64,000 bases of DNA from NCBI RefSeq assembly GCF_004664715.2, contig NC_051069.1:1368001-1432000 (forward strand). Direction: 5' to 3'. Position numbers and translations under genes: made by a program. Of the stretch, positions 32,601 to 44,219 are shown piece by piece (the stretch's first letter is position 1; each line of letters begins with the position of its first letter). Under the pieces are notes generated by a model. It saw only the letters and a list, made by a program, of their open reading frames with translations. It was not told the origin of the DNA and searched no databases. This stretch comes from Peromyscus leucopus. Lineage: Eukaryota > Chordata > Mammalia > Rodentia > Cricetidae.

Positions 32601-33931
32601 TAAGCAAGTAAAATGTTATGGTATAGGTTAACTGTGCCATATAGCTCTTGGTTGTCCTTTGTGGACTACTAGCATGAAAATTACTTTGAACCTATGTGAC
32701 TGACTAAGGTATGGCTTAATAGTTTTTAAAGTAAAATAGATGCACTGGGGATAAATAAATTAAAATTTAACATAATCAGAGCCTGGAAGGAATGATGAAA
32801 AGGAGTAGAAGAAGTTCAGGGGAAAACAGAAGCAAAACTAAGACTGTATCCGTGCTGAATAATCTGTGATTTCTGGAGCATAAGGAGGCAACACTTAAGG
32901 TTTTCACTCCAAACAAGTCAGGTGTCACAGCACGGGAGCTCATCAGAGCTTGCTGAGCAGCACTGGGTCATGTGGGAAGAGCCTGGAAGAAGGGCTGCGG
33001 TGAAACTGTGCTTCTAGAAGACGATGTGGGTGGCCTTCCATGTATACACATCTTGTTTCAGCACAATCAACACACTCAGCATTGTGAAGTTCTAAGTGGG
33101 GTGTGGAGTGTGACCCATCTAATCCAATCCTAGCAAACCACTGACTCTTGACCATGGGTGAAGAATTCCTAGAAAAGTTTATTAAAATGAGGATTCCTAG
33201 ACTCACTGCCAATTTCAGCTTAGGCCAGAAACTCTGGGTGAAGTCCTGCAACCAGAATCTGAATGAGGCCTCACCAGCACCACAGCGAGGTGCTCCTGAA
33301 CAACTGCTGAATGCAACAGTATCTACAGTACGTGTTTCTTCTTCCTAAGTCCCCCTTGCCACAGAATCTCATTTTGGCAAACCCTGCTTGAAAGAGTGGC
33401 CCCTACTCTAGACCACAGCAAGGAATCCTAACTGAATTTTTCAATGGGTACCAAACTCTCTTCCTGGGCTACATTCTAAGCAGTCCACTAATTAACCTAA
33501 AGGATTTAAAAAAAAAAAGCTTATTATGCAAGCTAGCACTTGGTCAATTTTCCAAAACATGAAACAGAAGAGAAACACACATACACTGCTTACTAGAAGC
33601 CAAAAATATCTGTAAACTATTTCTGCAAGCCACAAAACAAACAAAAGGGGAGTGAAGCAGCCAGAGGAGAGTGGGAATTAGCCTTCGACAGACATTCTTT
33701 GCAAATGGAAGTTTCATACTCAACTAGTGTTTACTAAAATCTTTCAACGTGCCAAGCAATAACGGTAGACCTTCCAAATGTATTGTCCCAACCCACAAAT
33801 AAGCCTGTACAGAGTTACTACAAGCCTGCCAAACGTGAAAAATGAAGGACAGGAAGGAGGCCAAGATCATACCGTGAGAAAGCTGGGTCCTAACCCTTGT
33901 CTGGGAGAATCCATTGGCTCTTCTATTATAC

Positions 33932-34161
33932 CAATGATTCTCAAACCGTGGGTCATGACCCCTTTTGGGGGGGTGTCAAAAGACCCTCTCATAGGGGTCA
34001 TACATCAGATATCCTGCATACCAGATATTTATATGATGATTCATAACAGTAGCAAAATTACAGTTAAGAAGTAGGAACGTAATAACTTTATGGTTGGGGG
34101 TCACCACAACACAAGGAACTGTACTAAAGGCTCGCAGAATTAGGAATGTTGAGAACCACTG
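33932..34161 (-). mobile_element. URR1-like hAT element with 8-bp target duplication
   Basis: The ends CAATGATTCTCAAACCGTGG and ATGTTGAGAACCACTG are inverted repeats. The flanks TATTATAC (33924-33931) and TTTTATAC (34162-34169) match at seven of eight bases, the size expected for hAT insertion. It is reversed relative to the copy at 9006. Confidence 0.9.
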
Positions 34162-34221
34162 TTTTATACCGTACTTCCCCAAGCATAGATTGTCCTACAA
34201 ATGTCACTCAGAAATAAATAG

Positions 34222-34402
34222 AAAGTTGGAGTGCTGGTACACACTATTAACTCCATCATTCAGGAAGTAGAGGAAAGCAGGCAGATCTCTGTGGATGTGA
34301 GGTCAGCCTGGTCTGCATAGCGAAATTCCAGGACAGCCAGGGCTACAAAGTAAGACCCAGTCTCAATCCCCCACCCCGTAAGATCCCCTCCCAAACAAAC
34401 AA
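34222..34402 (+). mobile_element. B1 SINE, diverged
   Basis: Contains GTGCTGGTACACACTATTAA, AGGCAGATCTCTGTGG, GTCAGCCTGGTCTGCATAG and GGACAGCCAGGGCTACA in B1 order, followed by an A-rich tail. Confidence 0.8.
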
Positions 34403-34410
34403 AACAGCAA

Positions 34411-34575
34411 ACAGCTGGCTATGGCGGCACATGCTTTCTCCTTTATCCAAGCACTCAAGATGTGGATCTCTGTCAGCCTTCCTCCAACTACAGAGAGTTC
34501 TAGACCAGCCAGGGTTACACAGGGAAACCCTGTCTCAAACAAATAACAACAACAACAAAGCAAACAAACAAAAAT
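34411..34575 (+). mobile_element. B1 SINE, diverged, adjacent to another B1
   Basis: GCTGGCTATGGCGGCACATG, ACCAGCCAGGGTTACACAGG and AAACCCTGTCTCAAAC, with an AACAACAAC-type tail. It inserted at the tail of the preceding B1 in the same direction. Confidence 0.8.
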
Positions 34576-35933
34576 CCCAAGTAACAATGGTGGCTCATCT
34601 TCACTGACACTTTGCTAAGAACCAGCGCCACACCAAACATTCCACTGCACTTTCTTTCACCCTTTCAAGGCACGAAGTAGGTAACAATCATTCCTAATCT
34701 GCAGACAGGAAATCTGAGGACTGCAAAGACTGCACAGTAACAAGTCCTGTGACGAAATTCGTACAACCATAATAGGCATCTAAATCAAGTTGAGGTTTCA
34801 CATACAAATCTGGCATATGTAATCTTAATTGCTCTTCTTAGTGTAATTTGAACCCTATGTTTGAATTTCTTCCCGAAAAAGTACAACTTTATCTACTGCT
34901 TTCCAGAGCGAGGCAAAGTACAGTGCATCGATAGTGTTCTTGAGTAGTGCTTTATTTTCTAAGTAAAAGATCAAGGGATATTAACTCGAGCTGAAATAGA
35001 TTAACTTCCTAAGTGAATATAGAATTCTAGGAGAGTTTTTGCTTACCACAATGCTAATTCAACTGATCATGAATTGTTCAACTCAGACATGATTTTTGCT
35101 TGTTATATCACTGCATAGTTTTGCTGATGGAAATTAATGTGGTCCAATGTGGCTGAGTACCATAAGCCGAGGACTAGGATGATGATTTGAGGGAAACAGT
35201 GACAGAGAAAAATCTCATCACTTATCTACTCTCACATACTTTATACTCTTTAAGGTGAAGTAACCCAGCAAGAACAAGGAGGTCCCATGTTCACCAGTCA
35301 CTGGGTGATGAGATCTGGTGCAGGCTAGACCATCAACTGTGGATGACATTAGGAAATCAGACATATACTGACTCCTCAGGAGGTCCCACCAGGTGTGGTC
35401 AGTTTCAAGGTTGTGTTTGGCTCCCTTCCCCATCTTCCACATCATCTTGAAGAAACTTTGCAGAACGGGTACTGGATTGGTATGTAATCTGAAGTTTGGG
35501 AATTTTAAATGTCTGACAAAAGTAGAACTATTGGAAAGATAAAAAACAAAAAACAAAAACAAAAACAAAAATACCTGCATGTTCTTGCCAGGATGCATCA
35601 AAAGCTAACCTTTCATTGTGCATTGCAGAAAAGTATGCACTGACCTTTCAGAAGATCCTGGTCCTGGCATGTGGAATTGATCCTGAGACATGACTAACAC
35701 CAGCGTCACTGATTGCACACTAATGTCAAGCAACACATTGCTCACAGGGGTCTCCACAGCTGGGGTCCTTTCCTCCATGGTCTCTTCACAATTTGGTTCC
35801 TATAACCTGCAGTTTCATTTTCTTCAGTGGTAAGATTAAAAGGAAAGTAGATCCAAATCCTTCCCAGCTGAGATAACCATAACAGAATTAAGAGGTAGAA
35901 TTACCATTTCCTTAAACATTTGTTTTCCTTTTT

Positions 35934-36150
35934 GGAGAATGGCTCAACTCAATGACTATGAGCACTGGCTGCTCTTGCGGAGGACCTGAGTTTGGTTTCC
36001 AGCACCCATATAGTGACTCACAATCATCTATAACTCCAGTTCTTGGATTATGACGCCCTCTTTTGGCCTCTGTGAGCACTGCATGCATGTGATGCACATA
36101 CATACATGCAGACAAATATTCATACATATAAAAAGAAATAAATATTTTTG
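35934..36150 (+). mobile_element. B2 SINE
   Basis: Head GGAGAATGGCTCAACTCAAT with AGGACCTGAGTTTGGTTTCC in the box-B position, then CTCTTTTGGCCTCTGTGAGC and a CATACATA-rich tail ending AAAGAAATAAATA. Confidence 0.88.
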
Positions 36151-36755
36151 AAAAAGAATCCATCTCAAAAAATAAGGGAGGGGAAATGATGTTATTTTCA
36201 AAAAGCACTTTTTATTTTTTAATGAAGTAACTTTTTATTCAAGTTTAAATATCTTGAAGAGTGAAATTTCTCTAGATGCCCAAGATACAAGGTAAATTCA
36301 CAGGGAAATTTTGGGTTCTATTCTATTAGAATGCATCTTTAAAAGCAGGAAAATTTAAAGGAAACAGTCTGATGTCATCTCCTGCTGTGTGCTTCCACAC
36401 CATTCTAAGAGCTGCTCAGAGACTGTCCTGTAGGCTACCTTGACATGCATGTTTCACTGGTGCATCCCCAAATCCCAACAGTATATGGTAACTTGGTCCT
36501 CAGTAAAGGTTAGTGAAATGACTTAAGATAGCTGGGGATCGAACTTTAATTGTTGTGTCAGAAAATGGTAGATAAATGACCTGTCCCAGATCAAACAACG
36601 GAGGTACTGAAGATGAATCCTAATTTGAGTTTTAGAAAAAAATGAATTGGAACACTGGTGAAAGTCTTTCAGAAATAAATACTTTTAAATGCTTCTTGAA
36701 ATGAAATAGTTTTCCACTGAAGAATTTGCATCATCTAAAAACTGTGTTTTTTGAG

Positions 36756-36900
36756 AGCTGGGCCTCGTGGTTCACATCTGTATGCCTTGAATTTTCTAGC
36801 CTAGGGCTGCAGGATTGTCATAAGTTTGAGGCCAGCCTGGCCTGCAGAATGCAGAGGAAGACTATTTCAAACAACAACAAACAATAAATGAAGAAATAAA
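36756..36900 (+). mobile_element. B1-like SINE, old
   Basis: GAGCTGGGCCTCGTGGTTCA, GTTTGAGGCCAGCCTGGCCT and a TTCAAACAACAACAAACAAT tail. The first half is degraded. Confidence 0.6.
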
Positions 36901-37211
36901 TGCCCTCTGTGAGATGCTATCCCAGAGTTCAATGAAGCCTGCCTGCTACAGGCACGTACAAGCCTGCAGTCAGAAGCGGTGCAGCACTGTCTGCCGCAGG
37001 GACTCTGGGTATGGCCTACAGCCTTGTAATGTACGAGCATGTAGCAGGGCGAGTAACTTAACCTCCCAGCTGGGCTTAGCTTACCCCTGCACCTTCTTCA
37101 GCTGCTGAGGAGATGTGGTAGGATGACCAGTACTTGGCTGGCATTAAGAAGTATTTGCCCAACCAGTGTTGACTGTTAATTTCCAAGGTTCAAAGCCAAC
37201 ATCAGAATCAT

Positions 37212-37990
37212 CCATTTTCTACAGCTTTATTGAGATTCTTTCATGCCCTCTAGGACATTCCTTTTGATGTATGTGATTCAGGCATTTTAGTTTATTAACA
37301 GAACTGTGCAACTCCCACAATGATTACAGTTATCTAAATAGAGGACATTATAACAAAGCCACAAGAAACTTCATATCCATTCACAGTCATTCATCTTAGC
37401 CCCTAAAAATCACTAATCTGCTTTGAGTCTGTACATTTACCCCTTCTAGACACTTCTCAATTAACTATGATCATAAAATACATAGCCCATCATTACCAAA
37501 TTCTTTAAGTTCCATGCCTACACAGTTGACTCATGTTATATATATTTCTTTCCCTTTTTAAATTATTGAATGATACAACATCTGTGGCTTTATTACATTT
37601 TGTCAACTCATCATTTGATAGACATTTGGGTTGTCTCTACTTTAAGGAATAATGTTATAAACAGTTGTGTATAAATTTCTGTATTGGGCAGATTTTGTCA
37701 GGTGCTTTTTTATGTCTATTGAGATGATTGTGTAGCTTTAGTCTTTTATTCTACTAATACGGAGTATTAAATTGATTGTTTCTCTATATTAAACCAAACT
37801 TTCACTCCTGGATAAATTTCTTTTGGTTGTGGTATATAATCCTTTGTAGATACTGTTAATTCTGTTCGGAAGTAATTTATTCAAGATTTTTGTCAACCAT
37901 AGTCATATGAGATAAAGATGTAGGTTTCTTGTGATTCTGTTTAAAGGTTGCCTGCATTTTTGCCTCAGTCTTTAATTCAGGATTCTTTCC
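37212..37990 (-). mobile_element. Old L1 fragment (L1M-like), antisense
   Basis: The + strand reads as the reverse of an old L1 3' region: CTTTATTGAGATTCTTTC, CACTAATCTGCTTTGAGTCT, AGACATTTGGGTTGTCTCTA and CAGGTGCTTTTTTATGTCTA occur in the expected order. It is too diverged to code. Confidence 0.75.
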
Positions 37991-39496
37991 AATGGCTTGC
38001 TTTATAGATGTTATTTTCTAGTCTGGTCCTAATGGGATGCAGGTGCTCTTTAGCATCTAGTCTTTAGCAAATACTTCTAAAGCAATAAACTCAGCGCATC
38101 CAGGAAGAACATTTCCCTTTACGTCCACACTTGGGTTCATATGTTTCATACACTGCGAAATTATGATAGCAAGTACAAGTCAAATTAAAGGTTGGAAACA
38201 GAGGATATAAACTCTCAACAAATATAATTCAATCATTTTAACTGTAAATTGTCATCGAAGTCTATTAATCTTATACAAAATCACTAAGAGTCCATTTAAC
38301 TAAATTATCATTAACTTTGCATCACCTGACTTTAGGAAGCTTCTAGAGCTGCTGTCAGGTATGCGGGCCACCAACACATGTGGCTATGGACCACTTGCAA
38401 CATGGATAATGGCACTAAGTTGGGCTAGAAGTGTAAATCATACACCACATCTCAAAGACTACATAGGAAAAAGAGAACGTCAAATATGGAGTTACCAATT
38501 CTACAGTGACAGGCTGAAATAATGTTTTATAAACATGGTGTTAAATATGTTACTAAACCCGATTACATTTGTTTCTTTTCCATCTCCTACTCTAGTTGAC
38601 AGACACAGCTCTCATTCTTCCTACTAGGCTACACCGCCGCAGAGCTGAGGGTATCCTACATTCTGTGCTGCTGTCATCCGGGGGGCTCCAGCAAGGACCC
38701 CTGTAGCTCTGGAGCAGTGTGAGCTCACAGAAAGGGAATGAGAACAACATTTCCAGTTCCGTTATCCAATTTGATCCTAATCAGGTGCAGGCACTCTTCA
38801 GCATCTAGTCTCTAATGACATTTGAAAACTCTTATATCATCTGAACCTGAATCACAGACATGACGGAACAGCAGATTTGTGACGATCAGGAATCTGTAAA
38901 CCGCCACTCATATTGGCCTTGCTGTTTTTGATAGGACTTTCTAGATAAAAACAGTCTTTACATTTTTCACTATGTGGAAAAAATAAGACTTTTTTGATGT
39001 ACAAAAAATGACATAGAATTCAAATTTCAGCATCTATGAAAAAGTTTTACTTGCACACAGCCTCCTCACTCATTAGTATATATATCATGCATGCTTGGCA
39101 CCAGTTGGGCATAGTGGAGTAATTCAATAGAGATCTTATTGCTTGCAGTCTCCAGCACTTAGTATCTGGCCTTTCCCAGAAAGCTTTGCACCCTATGGCT
39201 TAAGAGGCACTTGTACCCACAGAACCTGGGGAAATGGAGAGAAGGGGAAAGCAGACCCTGGAATCTCCACTACACACCAGTTCGGATTTCCAGCTTCTTT
39301 ACTTGCTTCTGTCCTATATTCTTGACTAAAAGTGTCCAGAGCCCCAACCTCTGAGGTAGTTTTTACACAGACAGAATCACATAGAGTCAGCGTGCACCTC
39401 TGCTTTCACACTCAGTGCTATACAAACTGATGGGTGCCCCTTCAGGGGCCTGGGGACTCACGGTGGGTGTCGAGCCTATGGCTACTATTTGCAGCA

Positions 39497-39745
39497 TTTA
39501 TTTATGTATTTATTGTGTATATGTATGTGCATGTGCATGTGCACCAGAGGACTTCAACTGTCTGTCATCCCTCAGAAGCAATTGTCCTTTTTTTTTTTTT
39601 TTTTTTATTTGAGGCAGAGCCCCCTCCCGCTCCTTAAACTTGCCAAGTAGCTCAGGATGGCTGGCAAGCAGTCTCAGAGATCTGCCATCTCTGCCTCTCC
39701 GGTGCTGAGATTAAAAATGTGCACCCCTACACCTGCGTTTCCAGC
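39497..39745 (-). mobile_element. B4-type (ID/B1 composite) SINE, degraded
   Basis: A GTGCATGTGCATGTGCACCA region and AACTGTCTGTCATCCCTCAG (B3/B4-like) precede a 19-base T run and degraded B1 text, such as AGATCTGCCATCTCTGCCTC. It ends about 60 bp from the exon 7 splice donor. Confidence 0.65.
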
Positions 39746-39803
39746 AATCCCCTTTGCTCGTTCGTGGGACTGTCTCTCAGCCCGTGGTCTCTCAGGTACT
39801 TAC

Positions 39804-39917
39804 CTCAGTAGAGCCTGTGAACGCAATCTTGTCTATGCCAATGTGAGAAGCTATTGCCGCCCCTGCTGTTGGTCCATACCCCGGCAGGATATTGACGACT
39901 CCGGGTGGAAAGCCAGC
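39804..39917 (-). CDS. ALDH1A2: ALDH1A2 exon 7 (residues 229-266), symmetric and skippable exon
   Basis: This 114-nt exon encodes 38 residues from [20 protein letters not shown] to [11 protein letters not shown]. It holds most of the Rossmann-type NAD loop (FTGSTEVG, completed in exon 8), with Gly263 and Ser264 near the nicotinamide pyrophosphate. It is phase 0 at both ends, so skipping keeps the frame. A human ALDH1A2 isoform of 480 residues is 38 residues shorter than the 518-residue form, which equals this exon; I recall that isoform but could not check it. The acceptor is TTCTTAG and the donor is GAG then GTAAGTACC. A decayed SINE ends about 60 bp into the 17.5-kb intron that follows. Confidence 0.96.
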
Positions 39918-40037
39918 CTAAGAAACACACATTGGAGGATGGTGCGTGTGAACATCCCCTTTCAGGCTGCCTGGGCTCTGCTTCACAGGTTCCACATGAA
40001 GGAGGCGAGGCAGGCCCCTGCAGTCTGTTTTGCCTAC

Positions 40038-40166
40038 CTCCTTGATGAGGGCTCCCATGTACAGGGCGCTGAGCGGTGTCTGCTCTGCCGGCTTGATCAC
40101 CACTGTGTTACCACAGCACAGTGCGGGAGCGATTTTCCAGGTGAACATCAGCAGGGGGAAGTTCCA
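40038..40166 (-). CDS. ALDH1A2: ALDH1A2 exon 6 (residues 186-228), NAD-binding core
   Basis: This 129-nt exon is phase 0 on both sides and encodes 43 residues, starting [20 protein letters not shown] and ending [10 protein letters not shown]. Asn187 (second residue) corresponds to the oxyanion-hole asparagine of ALDH2 (Asn169). Lys210 in the [10 protein letters not shown] motif corresponds to the NAD-ribose-contacting Lys192 of ALDH2; these assignments come from knowledge of the family. The acceptor is CCCTTCCAG and the donor is GAG then GTAGGC. The next intron is only 120 bp. Confidence 0.97.
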
Positions 40167-42163
40167 CTGGAAGGGAAGAGCGAAGTTAGTAGACGGGGGA
40201 ACTTTCTCCATGACTTTTTTTTCAAGCTGTGACTTGTCAGTTTGTCAGATTTTGAAAATTGTCCTGAACATAAATCTTCTCCACTGCCAAGTGTAGACCT
40301 TTGGGATTCTGATGGCATCATCACTCTGAAGAGGGTAACAGCACTGGCCTTGAAAATTTCTTTCTCTCTGGTCAACGCATTACACGTCCACTATCCACCT
40401 AAAGCAAGCTCCTGCTGAAAGGGGGTAGGGAGTCATTTTTTATTTTTGTTTAGCTCTACTTTTTATTTTGTTTACATATTTCTAAAATTGGGCTTTGTTC
40501 CAAGTTTCAATATGTGAGTTTTTCCCCCCTTAAATTTAGGATTTTTACACCAAGATTTTCACATTGGCATGAAAAATGTTTTATGTATATCAACAAGAAA
40601 CTAAAATCCTAGCTATCAATTATCATTAAGGCCATGTGAATTTCAATGTGGCATGTTTGCATGTATTGTCATAAAACGTACAACTATAAATTGTATAAAA
40701 AAATGTACCTATCAATGAGTATACAAAAATTTTATCAGCCTCCTTCCTACTGCAAAAAACACCATGGAAACCAAACTAAAGCATCTTTATGAATATATGA
40801 ACGTGGGGATTAACACTGTTTAAATGACTTTAGTAGAATAGTAGGCTTGTATGGTCATAAGCTCAGGCATGGACTCCTTACTATCAAGTGTCATTGATAA
40901 TTTCAGTAAGGAAGGAAACAGCACCCCTGGTCCCCGGCCCCAGCCCCTGGCCACACTGTGTCTGTGCCTGAGGCACCTCAGCTGCCACCCTTGAAGGATT
41001 CTCACTGGCTCTTGCAAGCTGCAAAAATATACAAGTGTCTTGCCTTCACCAAACACCCAATTTCTTTCCCCCTTAGTTGTTTATAAACTTAGGAGTCCTT
41101 GGTGATGTTTTAATTCCATCTACAGTGTGTAAATCTTGGAGGCAGTAATTGAGGGAGGGGTTGACAAGCGCTCTTGCCTTGTGAGGAAAGCTGTGGTTCT
41201 GAGGATCTGGGGAGCACAAGAGGAGCAGGTTTGATGCTTACAGAAAAGGTAGCAACCACGGCAAGGGACGGGGGTCCTGAGGGGAGGAGAGGAAGAACTT
41301 CAAACCTTTCTCTTTCCTTTCTTCATTCTCTAATGAAGGTCACAAATAAACCAGAGCTGACTAATTGAACTAATATTAATAAGCCCCTAAGAATCTTTGG
41401 TCCCAAACTCAAAGATTATTCTTGAGTCATTTCTCTCTGTTTTGCAAGAGAAAACTTCTTGTCTTATCTATACTGGAGTTTGATGTCAGCACCCCGCCCC
41501 CCTCCCTGCTGAAATCCCAGCCAGAACTATGAGATAGTACTGTTAGAAGCTTGAGTGACTCTTTGTATTGTGCCAAGGGTGTGTATGGGAGAGAGCGAAG
41601 AACAGTGTTTAATGTTCCAATCCAAACACTAGTCACTACATCTATTTTTCTTTACAAGATAGGAAACAGCAGGGGACGGTTTCAACTTTGACTGTGATGT
41701 TAACTGTACTGCTGTGTCTTCTGAAGCATCTTCTCTCTAGAGTCTTGTGAAAACAGACAGTGGGAAGAAAGGGATTAAGAGACCATATAAAACAATATGC
41801 TGGAAAGATGAGTTGCCAATCTAAAACACAAACAAGCAAATACAACCACATATTAGTTTCCCACAAGCAGACAGACATTCATAACCAAGGGTGGGTTATT
41901 CATACACTGTACTTTGCTTTGCTTATTTTTATCAGGAGAATTCCGTGACTTGAGAACTCAACTCATGGTAATAGGCCCAAAACTCTATTCACCTGTTCAA
42001 ATAAGCATTTACTGGGAGGCTGTTAGAGATATGTCAACAACATGAGCTCAAGTTTTTCTTCCCAGTAATGGAAAACACACATCACCAAGGACCGTGTTTT
42101 ATGTGTCTTGAAGAGAACTGGGTCAAATGAAAATAAATACGAAGTGTGAGAAGATACACTCAC
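40167..42163 (-). other. ALDH1A2: ALDH1A2 intron 5
   Basis: 1997 bp with donor GTGAGTG and acceptor CCCTTCCAG. AT-rich in its left half. No recognisable mobile element or gene. Confidence 0.85.
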
Positions 42164-42225
42164 GGGGATGATCTGTCCGCACACGCCAATGGGTTCGTGT
42201 CTTGTGAAAGTAAAATAGTCGCCAT
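42164..42225 (-). CDS. ALDH1A2: ALDH1A2 exon 5 (residues 165-185)
   Basis: At 62 nt this is the shortest internal exon here. It opens with two bases that complete Asp165 and then encodes [20 protein letters not shown]. The [13 protein letters not shown] motif, shared across ALDH1 and ALDH2 enzymes, is split here from the WN carried by exon 6; this segment leads into the NAD-binding crevice. The acceptor is TTTTCCAG and the donor is CCC then GTGAGTG. It is flanked by a 6.2-kb intron upstream and a 2.0-kb intron downstream. Confidence 0.96.
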
Positions 42226-44041
42226 CTGGAAAACAAGAAGCGCCATCACTCCACAAAGCGGGTTAGGTCAGGGGGAATTCAGAGGGAGGACTCAGGTGGC
42301 CGCGAACCAGAAATAAAGTTGAAGCACATCCTAGTCACCACGCACCAAAGCTGGCACCTGGCATGTGTTCATGTGGGGGTGGCTACAGACAAACCTACCA
42401 CGTGGACAGGATGCCAGAGGAGAGGACATCTACGACAAGATGAAGGACAAGCTTATGATACGCAAAGCAGGATTAAAAGAGGAAACTTAAAACTGGAACA
42501 CATTAAAAACTCAATTTTATGTTCAATATTAACTCAAATAGAATAGTTAGCTGATTTAAATGCTCAAGTACCTCAAGTTTTTAAACAGCTCACTGGGTAT
42601 TTTTCAAAATTAAAAGCCACTAATAGTGAAATGCTAGTGAGCACATTTTTTTATGCTGGGCAGCTGGAAAACGTGAGGAAGAAAAGTAAGACATATTCCC
42701 TCACTCAATGCAGTTGTCACAGGCACAACCTGGGTCTTGGGGACGTGGGCAGGTCCAAAGTTCCACCTCAGTGAGGTATGACAAGAGGGTGCCCTTGAAT
42801 CCCTAGGGGCTTGGAGGAAAAACTCGAGAAACATTGACCAGCCTTGAGTATCTTGTAGGAATAGTAGGGACTTCCAACAATGGTCTAGGAAGCCCAAATC
42901 AAATTCTTTAGAAAAATGCTGTTGCTTTTTCTCTGGGTACTTTAAAAAGCTCGTTGGACCAAGTCTTTGTTTCCTTCTGCTGATGGACTCTGGTTACTTG
43001 ACTAAAAGCAGCACCCCTAAGCCCCAAGGAAAGTGAGGCTCCAGCTAATACTCAGAGAAGCCTCACCATTGGCACTGAGGGTGAAGGTGGGGACCGGAGG
43101 GCGTGGGGGAGACAGAGATAAATGACTCATTAAGCTGTTAATCTTTGTCTCTCAACACATCTTAACTACTGACGTTTATCACCCAGGGTTGTTTCGTCTA
43201 AGTTCAAAATTATGGTTTTGAAATAAAGTCTCTCTGCTCCCCCGTCCCCCCCCTTCTCACTCCCCGCCCCCATCTCTAGTCCTTCTCTAAATTAGCTGCC
43301 ATCTATTGCCTTTGTTTCCCCAAGGCTTTCTCTGCAGGAGTTGATGTGGAAGGTTCTCACCACAGGTGTGATCAAGCTCCACCCCTCCCGGCATTCTCAT
43401 GGAAAGCTAACTGGACTCAGTCCCGTGCTCAGTAACAGTACTAGGTGACCTCTGCTCATACTGCTGCAGACAATGCAAAGATAACACTTTGTGTACCTTA
43501 GTATATCTTTGGGACTTGTTGATTAAAGTGTATGTGTCTTTAATGTTTTCACAAATGTTTGCCAACTCATCTTGTATAAAAAAATTATAAAAAGTTCTAA
43601 CAACATGCTACGGTTTCTACTCTTTAATCAGTTTTCTGAATATCTGAATTTTAGCCAATATGAAAGCTGGGAAATGGCAACTTGTTTTGCATTTGATTTT
43701 AAATCGTGTTTAATGATATTTAAGGATGAACGTACTAGCCATTTTCAATTTTTCCTTCTGATTTAAAACCTTTGCCCCTTTTCTATTGGGTCCTTCGTTA
43801 TTTTAGTTGTTTGAGGAACACTATGACGATCAAGGGGATTAGGTCACTGCCATGTTATTGCCAAACTTTCCCCAATCTTTGCCTTGTGTCTCGGCCTTGT
43901 CTAACAGATAACTGGCTTAAACGGAGGAAAGAAGGAAAGCAGGCTTTGAGCAGGTGGGACAGGGAACTGATATGCAGGAACTACCCATAGGACGACAATA
44001 TTTAGTCCAAGTGGTACTAATCAACCAAGATCAACTAATCT

Positions 44042-44219
44042 GCTGGGCAGCGGTGGCGCACGCCTTCAATCCCAGCACTCGGGAGGCAGAGGCAAACTGA
44101 TCTCTGTGAGTTCAAGGCCAGCCTGGTCTACAGAGCTAGTTCCAAGGACAGCCAGGGCTGTTACACAGAGAAAGCCTGTCTCAGAAAAACAAAGAACAAC
44201 AAACAAAACAAAACAAAAA
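44042..44219 (+). mobile_element. B1 SINE
   Basis: GCTGGGCAGCGGTGGCGCAC starts the element, GCCAGCCTGGTCTACAGAGC follows, and an AACAAACAAAACAAAAC tail ends it. Moderately diverged, + strand, opposite to the gene. Confidence 0.93.

Larger units (their letters stand above)
22338..39803 (-). other. ALDH1A2: ALDH1A2 intron 7 (17.5 kb), repeat-rich
   Basis: The largest complete intron. The stretch 22338-26580 is mostly unique-looking, with one diverged 60-bp direct repeat (24059 and 25239). Then come B1-like and GGGGA repeats (26586-26826), a TG tract (28301), ID and B1 (28709-29080), an unnamed rodent repeat (30861-31205), an L1 (31262-32600), URR1 (33932-34161), two B1s (34222-34575), B2 (35934-36150), B1-like (36756-36900), old L1 (37212-37990) and a B4/B1 piece (39497-39745). 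Stretches 26827-28300, 29097-30860, 32601-33931, 34576-35933 and 37991-39496 show no nameable element or exon. Confidence 0.9.

Noticed and set aside
39657..40232. A 191-codon open frame on the + strand across exons 6 and 7
   Set aside because: It is the antisense of two ALDH1A2 exons and the small intron between them; its protein shows no family resemblance, and the minus strand explains the openness.
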